DNA of 56,034 nucleotides from Martinezella miluonensis (GCF_900094545.1 NZ_FMAH01000042.1:1-56034), one strand, 5' to 3'; positions 34,082 through 43,698 are shown, counted from the stretch's first letter. Program-made: numbers and translations. The notes: generated from the sequence alone by a model not told the origin.

Positions 34082-34804
34082 TCACTGTCTTTCGGTTGGC
34101 CTTTCCCTGACGGCGCAAGCGAAGGCCGCCATCGACTTAAAGTGGTAGTCGGGTTGAGTGAATGTGTCGGGTTCTATCGTCCCGCCATAACCGTTCTGGG
34201 CATGACGGCGCTCGATCCAGCAATTGGTCAGGCCAAGCTTTCGCGAAATACCGATATCGTGATACTGGCTTTGAGCAACATGAAGAATATCGTTCTTGCT
34301 CGCCCCTTCGCCGGCAACGAATTCGAATACCTGTTCGAAGAAGGCGGGATCCGGCTTTTCCGTGCCGGTATCGTCGGCGGTAAAGGTCGCAAAGAACGGC
34401 GAGCCCAGTTTCTTTTCGAAATGATCGAGCGCCCAGCGGCGGGCATTGGTCATCGCAACGAGGCGATGAGTCTTGGCAAGCTCGGCGAGTGCTGCCGCAC
34501 TGTCGTCAAACGCTTTCCAGCTTGCCACGGAATCGCGCAGCCGCTGTGCGTATCGATCTTCCGGCGGCAGGCCAAGTGCGGGCGCGATGACCATATAGAC
34601 CCGTGCGAGATCGTCCGGAAAGAGATCCGCATCTTCGCTGTAGCGCGCCTGGCGATAGAGCCTCAGCGCTTCCTCGCCATCGATGGCGATACCGCTCTCT
34701 GTCGCAATCTCGGCAAGGCAGGCCTTTATGCCACCCTCGAAGTCGATGAGCGTACCGACGACGTCGAAGGTAAGATACTTGAAATCTTGAAAGTCTCTGG
34801 CCAA
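34082..34804 (-). CDS. HAD-superfamily hydrolase, haloacid dehalogenase type II
   Basis: The product has 240 residues in the HAD fold. Nucleophile Asp at about 14 (FDVVGTL), Thr/Asn region TNARRW near 119, Lys in GTEKPDP near 150, and a final AQSQYHDIGISRKLG motif. Such proteins are often named 2-haloacid dehalogenase, but many act on other phosphates or halides and some in amine pathways. Start: TTG at 34804 has GGAG 8 bases upstream; a longer frame upstream lacks similarity. A paralogous HAD is encoded at 37587-38255. The 235 bases from 34805 to 35039 show no gene. Confidence 0.82.
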   Translation of the reverse strand: MARDFQDFKYLTFDVVGTLIDFEGGIKACLAEIATESGIAIDGEEALRLYRQARYSEDADLFPDDLARVYMVIAPALGLPPEDRYAQRLRDSVASWKAFDDSAAALAELAKTHRLVAMTNARRWALDHFEKKLGSPFFATFTADDTGTEKPDPAFFEQVFEFVAGEGASKNDILHVAQSQYHDIGISRKLGLTNCWIERRHAQNGYGGTIEPDTFTQPDYHFKSMAAFACAVRERPTERQ

Positions 34805-35039
34805 GTCATGCTCTCCTTCATGATCTGCTCGCGGACAAATCGCTTGCAGCATAAAATTCTGGCCCAAGGGGCGGAATTCTTCCTGCCAAGGCCCGGAAAA
34901 GCCGGTTTCAGCCGTTCTGGGAGGCAGTTTGGCAGTTCCTGAGCGGCGGAGTCGCCGAATCAATGGTATGCTGCGGCACAAAATTTCGAATTTCCGGGTC
35001 TGTCCGACATTTCGCCGATGGAGAATGGCAATTATCACA

Positions 35040-36413
35040 TCAACGCATGGCTTCTCGAACGTCCGGATCCTCCAGGGTCTGGTCGAGGGTCTTGCGAGTG
35101 CGCTCCAGGATGGCGTCGATGTCGTCGTCCGTGCAGCAAAGCGGCGGCGCATATCCAAGCACGCCTTGGGCGAATGCGCGGATGACAAGGCCGTTGTCCC
35201 AGGCCCGGTCGAAAATCCGGCGTGCCGGTGCGGCGTTACTTGGCAGTGGTGTCTTCTTGGCTTTGTCGACGACGAGTTCCACTGCGGCCAGCAGTCCCCG
35301 ACCACGGACGTCGCCGACCAGTGGGTGATCACGCAGGCTTTCCAACCCCGCCATCAGACGCGTGCCTGCCTTGATGCCGTTTTGCAATAGACCGCCCTCA
35401 TAGAGCTTCAGCACCTCGAGCCCGACCGCTGCACTGACGGGATGGGCAGAATAGGTGTAGCCATGGCCGACCGCTGCATTTCCGGCGCCGTCGGCGATGA
35501 CATCATAGACGCGATCGGACATGAACACAGCGCCCATAGGCACATAGCCGGAGGTCAGGCCCTTGGCGGTAGTCATGAAATCCGGCACGATTTCGTCATG
35601 CGTGCAGGCAAATAGCGGTCCCGTCCGCCCAAAGCCCGTTATCACTTCGTCGGCGATGAAGAGAATGTCATATTGGCTGCAGAGATTGCGGATCGCCTTG
35701 ATCCAGCCTTTCGGCGGCACGATCACACCGCCGGATCCCTGGATCGGCTCGGCATAAAATGCCGCCACTCGGTCCGCGCCAATAGCCTCGATCTTCGCTT
35801 TTAGATCGGCGACGGATGCGGCAATAATCGCATCCGCATCGGTACCAACTGGGTTTCGATATGGGTAAGGCGAGGGGATCTTATGCTGCCAATCGAAGGG
35901 GACGCCGAAGCCTGCATGAAATCCGGGCAACGCAGTGAGGCCGGCCCCGACGGTCGAGGAGCCGTGATAGCCTTGCTCGATCGAAATGAACTGGTCGCGC
36001 TCCGGCTTGCCCTTGGCATGCCAGTAGTAGCGTACAAAACGCACTGTGCTGTCGACCGCATCTGATCCACCGAGCGTGAAGAAGACATGATTGAGATCGC
36101 CAGGGGCGCGGTCGGCAAGCTCGGCAGCGAGACGAATGGCGACTTCGCAGCCGAGATCGAAATAGCCGGTCGCATAGGGCAGTTCGCGCATCTGGCGGGC
36201 GGCCGCCTCGACGATGCTCTCATGCCCATAGCCGGCATTGACGCACCAGAGCCCGGCAAATCCATCGACGAGCTGGTGACCGGATGCATCGGTGACGGTC
36301 GCGCCCTTTGCGGATCTCAATACCCGCACGCCCAGCTTTTCATGGCCGCGATAGGATGAAACCGGATGGATGAGATGTGCGCGGTCGAGTTCGATGAGAG
36401 AGTTGGCGAGCAT
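35040..36413 (-). CDS. Class III aminotransferase (aspartate aminotransferase family)
   Basis: PLP-dependent transaminase, 457 residues. Near 108 it has the FTLGGSDAVDSTVRFVRYY cofactor region, IADEVITGFGRTG at about 255 with the PLP-facing Asp, and the Schiff-base Lys in TTAKGLTSGYVPMGA near 286. This subgroup includes beta-alanine, taurine and putrescine-type omega-transaminases using pyruvate, so it probably removes a terminal amine. The start at 36413 has GGAG 6 bases upstream. It follows the GNAT gene by 13 bases in the same transcript. Confidence 0.9.
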   Translation of the reverse strand: MLANSLIELDRAHLIHPVSSYRGHEKLGVRVLRSAKGATVTDASGHQLVDGFAGLWCVNAGYGHESIVEAAARQMRELPYATGYFDLGCEVAIRLAAELADRAPGDLNHVFFTLGGSDAVDSTVRFVRYYWHAKGKPERDQFISIEQGYHGSSTVGAGLTALPGFHAGFGVPFDWQHKIPSPYPYRNPVGTDADAIIAASVADLKAKIEAIGADRVAAFYAEPIQGSGGVIVPPKGWIKAIRNLCSQYDILFIADEVITGFGRTGPLFACTHDEIVPDFMTTAKGLTSGYVPMGAVFMSDRVYDVIADGAGNAAVGHGYTYSAHPVSAAVGLEVLKLYEGGLLQNGIKAGTRLMAGLESLRDHPLVGDVRGRGLLAAVELVVDKAKKTPLPSNAAPARRIFDRAWDNGLVIRAFAQGVLGYAPPLCCTDDDIDAILERTRKTLDQTLEDPDVREAMR

Positions 36414-36426
36414 AGTGATCTCCAGA

Positions 36427-37266
36427 TTATCCGAGGGCCTGATTGGCCAATGCAAATATTCTTGCGTCTTGGCTGACCGCCACTCCGCCGGCCGGCCGCC
36501 GCATCGCGATCCCACCACCCACAAGGTTGAGGCCGATCTCAGCCAGCCAATCGCCCAGCCCCGAGCCGTCGTTCGTATCGACACGCAGGAAATCACTCGA
36601 CCTGCGAAATGCGAGCGCTGTTATCAACGACTTCGCGTCCTCGGCACTCGGTGCGATCACAGGTCCGATCACATCGCCGCGGCCAAAGGCGCGAAGCGCG
36701 CCATAGGCTTCGATGCGGCCGTTCCGCCGAATGACAACCGCTTGTGCGACGTCCGCAAGGAAATCGATCAAAGCGCTGCGGTCGGCGCCAAAGGCTGCAC
36801 GATCGAGCGCTTTGATTGCGGAAAAATCACCTGCAGTCGCAGTCTCGACTTCCCCGCCCTGAGCAAGGTGGACGAGGTGACCCTGATGTTGAAAAATCTC
36901 GCCTTCAACGACAAAGCCGAGCTTGCAATAAAGTGGCAGCCCCTCTGCCGTCGCAATGAGCCTCAGTGATCGATCGCCTGCAAGCGTGATGGCCTCATCC
37001 ATGAGCTTGCGACCAAGGCCGCGGCCGCGCATCCCCTCATCCACGATCACCATGCTGATCGTCGCACAATCGCCTCCATAGGGGGTCATGAAAATGGTCC
37101 CCACGACACGGCCGGCCTCGTCGACCGCCGCTACGCCGTGGCTCAACCGCAAGACCAGATGCCAGTCTTCGGCGCGATGGGGCCAGTTGGCCTGGCGTGA
37201 AAGGGCGACCGCGCCGTCTATATGCTCTGATGTGAAGCTGACCAAATTTATGTCGTCGGTTCGCAT
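36427..37266 (-). CDS. GNAT family N-acetyltransferase, two-domain
   Basis: The product has 279 residues. The first half is an acetyl-CoA-dependent GNAT domain, with the substrate-side WPHRAEDWHL near 28 and the acetyl-CoA loop RGRGLGRKLMDEAI near 80-93. The second half is a GNAT-like (Acetyltransf_18-type) domain with RAFGRGDVIGPVIAPS near 205. It is encoded first in the transcript leading to the aminotransferase. A paralog with the same WPHRAEDW start is at 53208-54104. It may acetylate the imported amine or an intermediate; the substrate is unknown. Confidence 0.85.
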   Translation of the reverse strand: MRTDDINLVSFTSEHIDGAVALSRQANWPHRAEDWHLVLRLSHGVAAVDEAGRVVGTIFMTPYGGDCATISMVIVDEGMRGRGLGRKLMDEAITLAGDRSLRLIATAEGLPLYCKLGFVVEGEIFQHQGHLVHLAQGGEVETATAGDFSAIKALDRAAFGADRSALIDFLADVAQAVVIRRNGRIEAYGALRAFGRGDVIGPVIAPSAEDAKSLITALAFRRSSDFLRVDTNDGSGLGDWLAEIGLNLVGGGIAMRRPAGGVAVSQDARIFALANQALG

Positions 37267-37586
37267 GAGGTATCCTTTCCTTGCCTCAAGTCTCGGTGAT
37301 CCTTGCGGGGGAGATCATCTGAAGGCGTGGTTCATCGTGATATCTTTCGCCGTAGCGGATGCGATTCGCCGCATCTTATGCTGTCGACAATCTTTCGGTC
37401 GCCCTCCAACGGTCCAAAAACAGCATCGCATTGCAAACCCGCTGCAACACTGTGCCAAAGGACGCCGTGCATACGAAACAATATGCTTTGAGGAGACGCC
37501 AATTCGATCATGTCCGTCGCAAGACTTGAGCCTATGATCGTTTCAGCAAAGAACGCAAATGCCCTTTAGATAGAGGACGAACGGAC
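37267..37586. other. Divergent promoter region
   Basis: This 320-base gap separates the minus-strand GNAT/aminotransferase transcript from the plus-strand HAD/FAD oxidase pair, so it must carry both promoters. I see no gene, no strong palindrome and no clear consensus promoter. Confidence 0.4.
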
Positions 37587-38255
37587 ATGGCGCCTTTCCG
37601 GCCGAAATACATCACCTTTGACTGCTACGGCACGCTCACCAATTTCGAGATGGCCGAGGCAGCGCGCGACATCTATGGCTCTGAGCTCGATGAAGCGAAG
37701 ATGCAGCAGTTCACCAGGAACTTTGCTGCTTATCGGCTGGACGAGATTCTCGGTGATTGGAAGCCCTACGCTGATGTGGTTCATAACGCCGTCGAACGAA
37801 CCTGCCGCGCGAACGGCGTCAAGTTTCACCCAGAAGACGCCAAGACGATCTATGAGCGTGTACCCGGCTGGGGGCCGCATCCCGACGTGCCGGCCGGGCT
37901 TGCGAAGGTTGCCAGGGAGATACCTTTGGTGATCCTTTCCAACGCAATGAACAGCCAGATCATGTCGAATGTGGAGAAACTCGGCGCGCCCTTCCATGCC
38001 GTCTACACGGCAGAGCAAGCTAATGCCTACAAACCGCGCTTCAAGGCATTCGAATATATGTTCGACATGCTGGGTTGCGGGCCGGAGGATATTCTGCACT
38101 GCTCGTCGTCATTCCGCTATGACTTGATGTCGGCGCATGATCTCGGCATCAAGAACAAGGTCTGGGTCAATCGCGGCCATGAGCCCGCAAATCCCTATTA
38201 TGGATATGTCGAGATAGCAGACATATCCGGCTTGCCCGGCGTCGTTGGGTTATAA
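37587..38255 (+). CDS. HAD-superfamily hydrolase, haloacid dehalogenase type II
   Basis: The product has 222 residues with the HAD nucleophile Asp at about 12 (FDCYGTLTNF), LVILSNAMN near 112, and a Lys in NAYKPRFKAFEYM near 150. Type II dehalogenase family by layout, but the substrate is not shown by sequence. It precedes the FAD oxidase by 15 bases and is co-transcribed. Its association with an amine oxidase and an aminotransferase in this block argues against haloacid metabolism and for a phosphatase-like or unknown role. Confidence 0.85.
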   Translation: MAPFRPKYITFDCYGTLTNFEMAEAARDIYGSELDEAKMQQFTRNFAAYRLDEILGDWKPYADVVHNAVERTCRANGVKFHPEDAKTIYERVPGWGPHPDVPAGLAKVAREIPLVILSNAMNSQIMSNVEKLGAPFHAVYTAEQANAYKPRFKAFEYMFDMLGCGPEDILHCSSSFRYDLMSAHDLGIKNKVWVNRGHEPANPYYGYVEIADISGLPGVVGL

Positions 38256-38270
38256 GGGGAGGATCGCTCT

Positions 38271-39545
38271 ATGAAACTCGTCTCTTATTGGCACGATACT
38301 GCGCCTGCCTTTGCCGGAGGCCGGCAAGGTCCGGTCGAAGGGCAATACGACGCTTGTGTCATAGGAGGCGGCTTCACCGGATTGTCCGCAGCGCGGCAAT
38401 TGGCGAAGGCCGGTGCGAGCGTCGTCGTTCTTGAAGCTGAGCGCGTCGGCTGGGGCGCTTCGGGCCGCAATGGTGGTCATCTGAACAACGGTCTCGCCCA
38501 CAGCTATCCCGCCGCCAAGGCTGAACTCGGCAAGGAGAGGGCGATTGCGCTCTATAAGGCGATTGATGCTTCCATCGATACGATCGAGACGCTCGTTGCC
38601 GAGGAAGGGATCGATTGCAATTTTCGCCGGGCCGGAAAGCTGAAGCTGGCATCGAAGCCGCAACATTTCGGGCCGATCGCCCGCAATTTCGAAGCTGTTC
38701 ATGCCGAGGTCGATCCGGATACGGCGCTGCTTACGCCAAACGATCTCAAACAAGAGATCGGCTCACCCTTCCATGGAGCGATGCTCTTCAAGAAAAGTGC
38801 GATGATGCATATGGGCCGCTATGCCGTCGGTCTTGCGGATGCTGCGGTCCGCCATGGGGCAGTGATCTATGAAGCGGCGCCGGTGACGAACAAGATCCAG
38901 GACAACGGCCGGCATCGGTTGATGACGCCACGTGGCGAGATCACCGCCGACAATGTACTGGTGGCGACTGGCGCCTACACGACCCCGAATTTCGGCTACT
39001 TCCGTCGGCGGATCATCTCCGTCGGCAGCTTCCTGATCGCGACCCGGCCGCTGACAGCGGATGAGGTGGCTGCAGTCATGCCGGGAAACCGCACCTGCGT
39101 CACCTCGATGAATATCGGCAACTACTTCCGCCTGTCGCCCGACAATCGGCTGCTGTTTGGCGGTCGGGCGCGATTTTCCGCTGCGTCCGATCATCGCTCA
39201 GATGCCAAGAGCGGTGCAATCTTGACGGCGGGCCTGGCTGAAATCTTCCCCCAGCTCTCTGGCATCGACGTTGATTATTGCTGGGGCGGTCTCGTCGACA
39301 TGACCAAGGATCGCTATCCGCGCGCTGGTTATCACGATGGAGCCTGGTATGCGATGGGCTATTCTGGCCACGGTGCGCAGCTGTCGACGCATCTCGGCAT
39401 GATCATGGCTGATGCCATGCTTGGCCGCGAAGATCGCAATCCCATGAAGGACGTCGATTGGCCCGCAGTGCCCGGCCATTTCGGCAAGCCGTGGTTCCTG
39501 CCGCTCGTGGGCCTTTATTACAAGATGAAGGACAGGTTCCAGTAA
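38271..39545 (+). CDS. FAD-dependent oxidase, PuuB/OrdL-like
   Basis: Flavoprotein of 424 residues with GGGFTG (32-37) in the FAD motif and GWGASGRNGGHLNNG at about 60-75, characteristic of gamma-glutamylputrescine oxidase-type enzymes (PuuB/OrdL). Late in the protein are YCWGGLVDMTKDRYPRAG and GYSGHGAQLS. It probably oxidises an N-acylated diamine or amino acid to an aldehyde, ammonia or amine, and peroxide. GGGGAGG lies 8 bases before the ATG. It is downstream of a HAD gene and convergent with a GabD-type gene, whose substrate class would fit the aldehyde made. Confidence 0.88.
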   Translation: MKLVSYWHDTAPAFAGGRQGPVEGQYDACVIGGGFTGLSAARQLAKAGASVVVLEAERVGWGASGRNGGHLNNGLAHSYPAAKAELGKERAIALYKAIDASIDTIETLVAEEGIDCNFRRAGKLKLASKPQHFGPIARNFEAVHAEVDPDTALLTPNDLKQEIGSPFHGAMLFKKSAMMHMGRYAVGLADAAVRHGAVIYEAAPVTNKIQDNGRHRLMTPRGEITADNVLVATGAYTTPNFGYFRRRIISVGSFLIATRPLTADEVAAVMPGNRTCVTSMNIGNYFRLSPDNRLLFGGRARFSAASDHRSDAKSGAILTAGLAEIFPQLSGIDVDYCWGGLVDMTKDRYPRAGYHDGAWYAMGYSGHGAQLSTHLGMIMADAMLGREDRNPMKDVDWPAVPGHFGKPWFLPLVGLYYKMKDRFQ

Positions 39546-39562
39546 CGACAGCTATCAACTTT

Positions 39563-39597
39563 ACAGCGGGCCGATCAAGAACCGATTGGCCCGCTGT
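39563..39597. terminator. Bidirectional stem-loop between convergent genes
   Basis: A perfect 10-bp stem (ACAGCGGGCC at 39563-39572 with GGCCCGCTGT at 39588-39597) lies between the FAD oxidase stop (39545) and the stop of the minus-strand dehydrogenase (39614). It is placed to end both transcripts; the T-rich tail is weak on the plus strand. Confidence 0.65.
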
Positions 39598-39613
39598 TGC
39601 TTTGGCTGCCGAC

Positions 39614-41071
39614 CTAGCTAAGTCCGCCAATGTGAAAGCTCTTCATTTCGAGATATTCCTCGATGCCGGCCTGTGCGCCCTCGCGGCCGATGCCCGATTG
39701 CTTGATGCCGCCGAAAGGTGCGACTTCCATCGAAACGGATCCGGTATTGAGCCCGACCATGCCGAATTCCAGAACTTCGCCTACGCGCCAGGCGCGCTTC
39801 AGATTATCGGTATAGAAATAGGACGCCAATCCAAAGGGCGTGCCGTTGGCGATCGCGATGGCCTCCTCTTCGGTCTCGAAGCGGAAGAGCGGCGCCACCG
39901 GCCCGAAGGTCTCTTCGCTGGCAAGCTCCATGTCCGTCGTCGCCCCGGTCAAGATGGTTGGAGCGGTATATTGCCCGCCATCGGGTAGCTGTCGAGCGGC
40001 AGTTATGATCGTTGCGCCTTTCGCCAAGGCGTCGCGGACATGCCGGTCGATCTTCTCGATTGCCGCCTGGTTTATCATCGGGCCAATCGACACGCCGGCT
40101 TCGGTGCCCGGGCCGACCTTCATGGCATCGACCTTCGCCTTCAGCTTTGCCGCGAAGGCATCGTAAACGCTCGATTGAACCAGAAGCCGGTTGGCGCAGA
40201 CGCAGGTCTGGCCGCCATTGCGGAACTTTGAGGCAAGCGCGCCATCGACGGCAAGGTCGAGGTCGGCGTCGTCGAAGACGATGAAGGGCGCGTTGCCGCC
40301 GAGCTCGAGGCTGAGCCGCTTGATGCTGTCGGCAGCGCCGCGCATCAACAGCGCACCCACTCGGGTCGAGCCGGTAAAGGAGATCTTGCGCACGGTTTCG
40401 TTGCGCATGATCTCATTGCCGATCTCGGTCGGCATGCCGGTGACGATATTGATGACGCCGGCCGGGATGCCGGCGCGCTCGGCCAGAACCCCGAGCGCCA
40501 AGGCAGAATAGGGAGTGAATTCCGAAGGCTTGATGACGACCGTGCAACCGGCGGCAAGGGCCGGCGCGACCTTGCGGGTGATCATCGCATTGGGAAAATT
40601 CCAGGGTGTGATGATGCCGCAGACACCAACCGGTTCCTTGAGCACGATGATACGGCGATCGGGTGTGGGAGCCGGTATCGTGTGACCGTTAATTCGGCGC
40701 GCCTCCTCGGCGAACCATTTTACGAAAGAGGCGCCGTAACGGATTTCACCACGAGCTTCGTCGAGCGGCTTGCCCTGTTCCGTTGTCAGAATGAGGGCAA
40801 GATCGTCGATGTTTTCAAGCATGAGATCGTGCCAGGCCTCGAGAAGGGCGGCACGCTCTGCATTGGTCTTGCGCTTCCAGCTTCGTTGCGCGCCCTCGGC
40901 CGCCGCGATTGCATTGCGCGTCTCAGCGGAGCCCATATCGGGCACCGTGGCGATCACAGCTTGTTTCGCCGGGTCGTGAACATCCACTGTCGCGCCTGAC
41001 GCTGCCGCGACCCAGAGCCCGTCAATCAATCCCTTGTCACGGAAAAGCTGCTTGTCTTTCAAATCCAACAT
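39614..41071 (-). CDS. NAD(P)-dependent succinate-semialdehyde dehydrogenase type
   Basis: The product is 485 residues and GabD-like. PWNFPNAMITRK near 155, catalytic base Glu at about 256 (LELGGNAP), nucleophile Cys at about 290 (GQTCVCANR), and the C-terminal PFGGIKQSGIGREGAQ. It probably oxidises succinate or glutarate semialdehyde formed by the neighbouring transaminase or oxidases. It is last in the minus-strand transcript that starts upstream of HyuA. It is related to the GabD-type protein at 16052 but not identical. Confidence 0.9.
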   Translation of the reverse strand: MLDLKDKQLFRDKGLIDGLWVAAASGATVDVHDPAKQAVIATVPDMGSAETRNAIAAAEGAQRSWKRKTNAERAALLEAWHDLMLENIDDLALILTTEQGKPLDEARGEIRYGASFVKWFAEEARRINGHTIPAPTPDRRIIVLKEPVGVCGIITPWNFPNAMITRKVAPALAAGCTVVIKPSEFTPYSALALGVLAERAGIPAGVINIVTGMPTEIGNEIMRNETVRKISFTGSTRVGALLMRGAADSIKRLSLELGGNAPFIVFDDADLDLAVDGALASKFRNGGQTCVCANRLLVQSSVYDAFAAKLKAKVDAMKVGPGTEAGVSIGPMINQAAIEKIDRHVRDALAKGATIITAARQLPDGGQYTAPTILTGATTDMELASEETFGPVAPLFRFETEEEAIAIANGTPFGLASYFYTDNLKRAWRVGEVLEFGMVGLNTGSVSMEVAPFGGIKQSGIGREGAQAGIEEYLEMKSFHIGGLS

Positions 41072-41085
41072 GATGTCCTCTGCAG

Positions 41086-42129
41086 TCAGGAGAGTGCGGC
41101 GATGATGCCGTTGGTGATGGTTTCTGTCCGATCCCTGCCCGGAAAGATGCCGATGCCACGCGCCGTTGCTGCCTCTATGGCCGCGATGATGCGCACGGCT
41201 ACATCCTTTTCGCCTAGATGATCCAGCATCATTGCGCCGGACCAGATGGCGGCTATCGGATTGGCGATGCCGAGTGCGGCAATATCCGGGGCCGAGCCAT
41301 GAACCGGCTCGAACATCGAGGGGGCGCTGCGCTGCGGATTGATATTGGCCGATGCCGCAAATCCGAGCCCACCCTGAATGGCGGCTCCAAGATCGGTCAG
41401 TATATCGCCGAACAGGTTGGAGGCGACGACGACATCCAGGCTTTCCGGCGCCATCACCATACGGGCTGCCATGGCGTCGATGTGATAGCTCGAAACCTCG
41501 ACATCTGGATATTCGGCAGAGAGCTCAGCCGTGATCTCATCCCAGAATACCATGGAATATTTCTGGGCATTGGACTTCGTGACCGAGGCGAGCCTGCCGC
41601 GCCGGGCGCGCGCCTGTTCGAAGCCGAAGCGCAGGATCCGCTCGACACCGGTGCGGGTAAAGATCGATGTCTCCACCGCGACTTCATCGACTGTACCCTG
41701 ATGGACGCGACCGCCGGCACCTGAATACTCGCCCTCGGTGTTTTCACGGATGCAGAGGATGTCGAATTTCTCCGCCCGCAGCGGTCCCTGTACCCCCGGC
41801 AGCAACCTGTGTGGCCGGATATTGGCATATTGCACGAAAGCCTTGCGGATCGGCAGCAACAGGCCGTGCAGGGAGACCGAATCCGGCACTTCGGCCGGCC
41901 AGCCGACGGCGCCGAGCAGGATGGCGTCGAACGCTCTCAGCGTCTCGATGCCGTCTTCAGGCATCATCCGCCCGGTTTCCTTGTAGAATGCGCATGACCA
42001 GGGGAATTCAGTGCCGTTCAATGCGAAGCCGCAGGTTCTGGCGGCGACTTGTAGGACTGACCAGGCAGCGTCTGTCACGTCCGCGCCGATGCCGTCGCCA
42101 GGGATCACGGCAATGGAATAGGTCTTCAT
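41086..42129 (-). CDS. Tartrate/isopropylmalate-type dehydrogenase
   Basis: The product is 347 residues, in the isocitrate/isopropylmalate/tartrate dehydrogenase family. It opens IAVIPGDGIG (7-16), has RENTEGEYSG near 128 (substrate Arg), a Lys in TKSNAQKYSMVFWDE near 185, and the metal Asp pair in SNLFGDILTD near 238, then FEPVHGSAPDIA. The pattern fits tartrate dehydrogenase/decarboxylase (TtuC-like) best. It oxidatively decarboxylates a 2-hydroxy acid; here it probably processes a late four-carbon product. It is 12 bases downstream of the aldehyde dehydrogenase. Confidence 0.85.
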   Translation of the reverse strand: MKTYSIAVIPGDGIGADVTDAAWSVLQVAARTCGFALNGTEFPWSCAFYKETGRMMPEDGIETLRAFDAILLGAVGWPAEVPDSVSLHGLLLPIRKAFVQYANIRPHRLLPGVQGPLRAEKFDILCIRENTEGEYSGAGGRVHQGTVDEVAVETSIFTRTGVERILRFGFEQARARRGRLASVTKSNAQKYSMVFWDEITAELSAEYPDVEVSSYHIDAMAARMVMAPESLDVVVASNLFGDILTDLGAAIQGGLGFAASANINPQRSAPSMFEPVHGSAPDIAALGIANPIAAIWSGAMMLDHLGEKDVAVRIIAAIEAATARGIGIFPGRDRTETITNGIIAALS

Positions 42130-42141
42130 GGCTTTAAATCC

Positions 42142-43605
42142 TCAAAGGCTGATGAGCACGCTCTTCGTCTTGCGGTTGGCAAGGTAGGCCTCTCGCCCCA
42201 AGTCCTTGCCGATACCGGAGCGCTTGTAGCCACCGGTCGGCAGGATGTGATCCCGCGAGCGGCTGTAGCGATTGACCCAGACCGTGCCTGCCTGGATCAG
42301 CCTGCTCAGGCGGATGGTCCGCGACAAGTCCGATGTAAACAGGCCCGCGGCAAGTCCGTAGGTCGGATGATCGGCAAGCCTCATCGCGTCCTCCTCGTCT
42401 ACGAAGGTCTGCAGCGTTAAGACCGGCCCGAAAATTTCCTCAAGGATGGCCGGAGAAGACGGGTCGAGGTCGGTCAGAAGCGTCGGCTCGTAGAAGTAGC
42501 CCTGTCTATCGATGGGCTTGCCGCCGGCGACGCAGCGGCTGCCGGCGTCGATCGCAGCGCCGACGATCGCGTCGATCCGGTCGCGTTGACGCTCGGAGAT
42601 GATCGGCGAATAGCGGGTCGCTTCATCCCAGGTCGGGCCGTGCCCGACATCGGCCATCCGCGCGACAAGCGCGTCGGTGAACTCTTCGGCCACGCTTGCC
42701 TCCACGATCACGCGCGTCGCGGCGACGCAAGCCTGGCCGGCATTGAAGAGAAGGCTGCCGACGATCGCATCGGCTGCCTTCGAGAGGTCGGCATCGCTGA
42801 AAACGATCTGTGGGCTCTTGCCACCGAGCTCCAGGGTCACCGGCTTGATGCCCGAGCGGGCGATATTCTCCATGATCGCCGATCCGGCACGCGTCGAGCC
42901 GGTGAAGCTGACCTTGGCGACATCGGGATGACCGGTCAGCGCAGTGCCGGTGGCGAGCCCATCTCCGAGGACGACGTTGAAGAGACCGGCCGGCAATCCC
43001 GCCCTTACGGCAAGTTCAGCCAGATAGACCGTCGAAAACGGTGTCATTTCGGACGGTTTGAGGACGACGGCATTGCCGGCTGCAAGCGCAGGGCCGAGTT
43101 TCCAGCCGGCCATCGAGACTGGGAAGTTCCAGGGCGTGATTGCACCGACGACGCCGTAGGGCTCGCTGAGGATCATGCCGAAGGTCTTGTCATCGGTAGG
43201 CACGACATCGCTGCCTTCCTTGTCGGCGAATTCGGCAAAGAAGCGGATCTGCTCAGCCGTGACCGCTATGTCACCTGCCACCAATTGATTGATCAGGCGG
43301 GTGGACGACAGAGCTTCGATCCGGGCCAAATTTTCCGCCTCAGCCTCGATCAGGTCAGCCCAGGCATGCAGCACTCGGACGCGTTCTCGCGGCCGCAGGC
43401 CGCTCCAGTTGCTGGCCTTCAATGCGGCCTTGGCAGATTCAACGGCCCGATCCACCATTTCCGGAGCGGCGATCGGGCAGTCAGCATAGGACTTGCCGTC
43501 GGAAGGCCTGTTCATGCCGATCTCACCAGAGGCCCTTACGAGCTCGCCGTCGATGAAATGGCCGATTGGCAATGGCAACGTATCAGGATCGAAACTCAAG
43601 CTCAT
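42142..43605 (-). CDS. Aldehyde dehydrogenase
   Basis: NAD(P)-dependent, 487 residues: PWNFPVSMAGWK near 157, LELGGKSPQIV with Glu near 259, Cys at about 293 (AGQACVAATR), then GGYKRSGIGKDLG near the end. It resembles the betaine/gamma-aminobutyraldehyde group rather than GabD, but the substrate is unassigned. It lies between the LysR gene and the tartrate-type dehydrogenase, with a 93-base gap to the LysR gene that could hold an internal promoter. Confidence 0.88.
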   Translation of the reverse strand: MSLSFDPDTLPLPIGHFIDGELVRASGEIGMNRPSDGKSYADCPIAAPEMVDRAVESAKAALKASNWSGLRPRERVRVLHAWADLIEAEAENLARIEALSSTRLINQLVAGDIAVTAEQIRFFAEFADKEGSDVVPTDDKTFGMILSEPYGVVGAITPWNFPVSMAGWKLGPALAAGNAVVLKPSEMTPFSTVYLAELAVRAGLPAGLFNVVLGDGLATGTALTGHPDVAKVSFTGSTRAGSAIMENIARSGIKPVTLELGGKSPQIVFSDADLSKAADAIVGSLLFNAGQACVAATRVIVEASVAEEFTDALVARMADVGHGPTWDEATRYSPIISERQRDRIDAIVGAAIDAGSRCVAGGKPIDRQGYFYEPTLLTDLDPSSPAILEEIFGPVLTLQTFVDEEDAMRLADHPTYGLAAGLFTSDLSRTIRLSRLIQAGTVWVNRYSRSRDHILPTGGYKRSGIGKDLGREAYLANRKTKSVLISL

Positions 43606-43698
43606 GCTAAGCTCTCCCAGGGGAATTTACCGAAGCCTAGCGCGGCCCCGCGAGCAGCATGCGTCGTTGACGGTACGGTTGCCGACGATTCTTGCGTT

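Noticed and set aside
34805..35332. Long N-terminal extension of the HAD protein
   Set aside because: It is antisense over the aminotransferase gene and lacks similarity; TTG at 34804 has a ribosome site.
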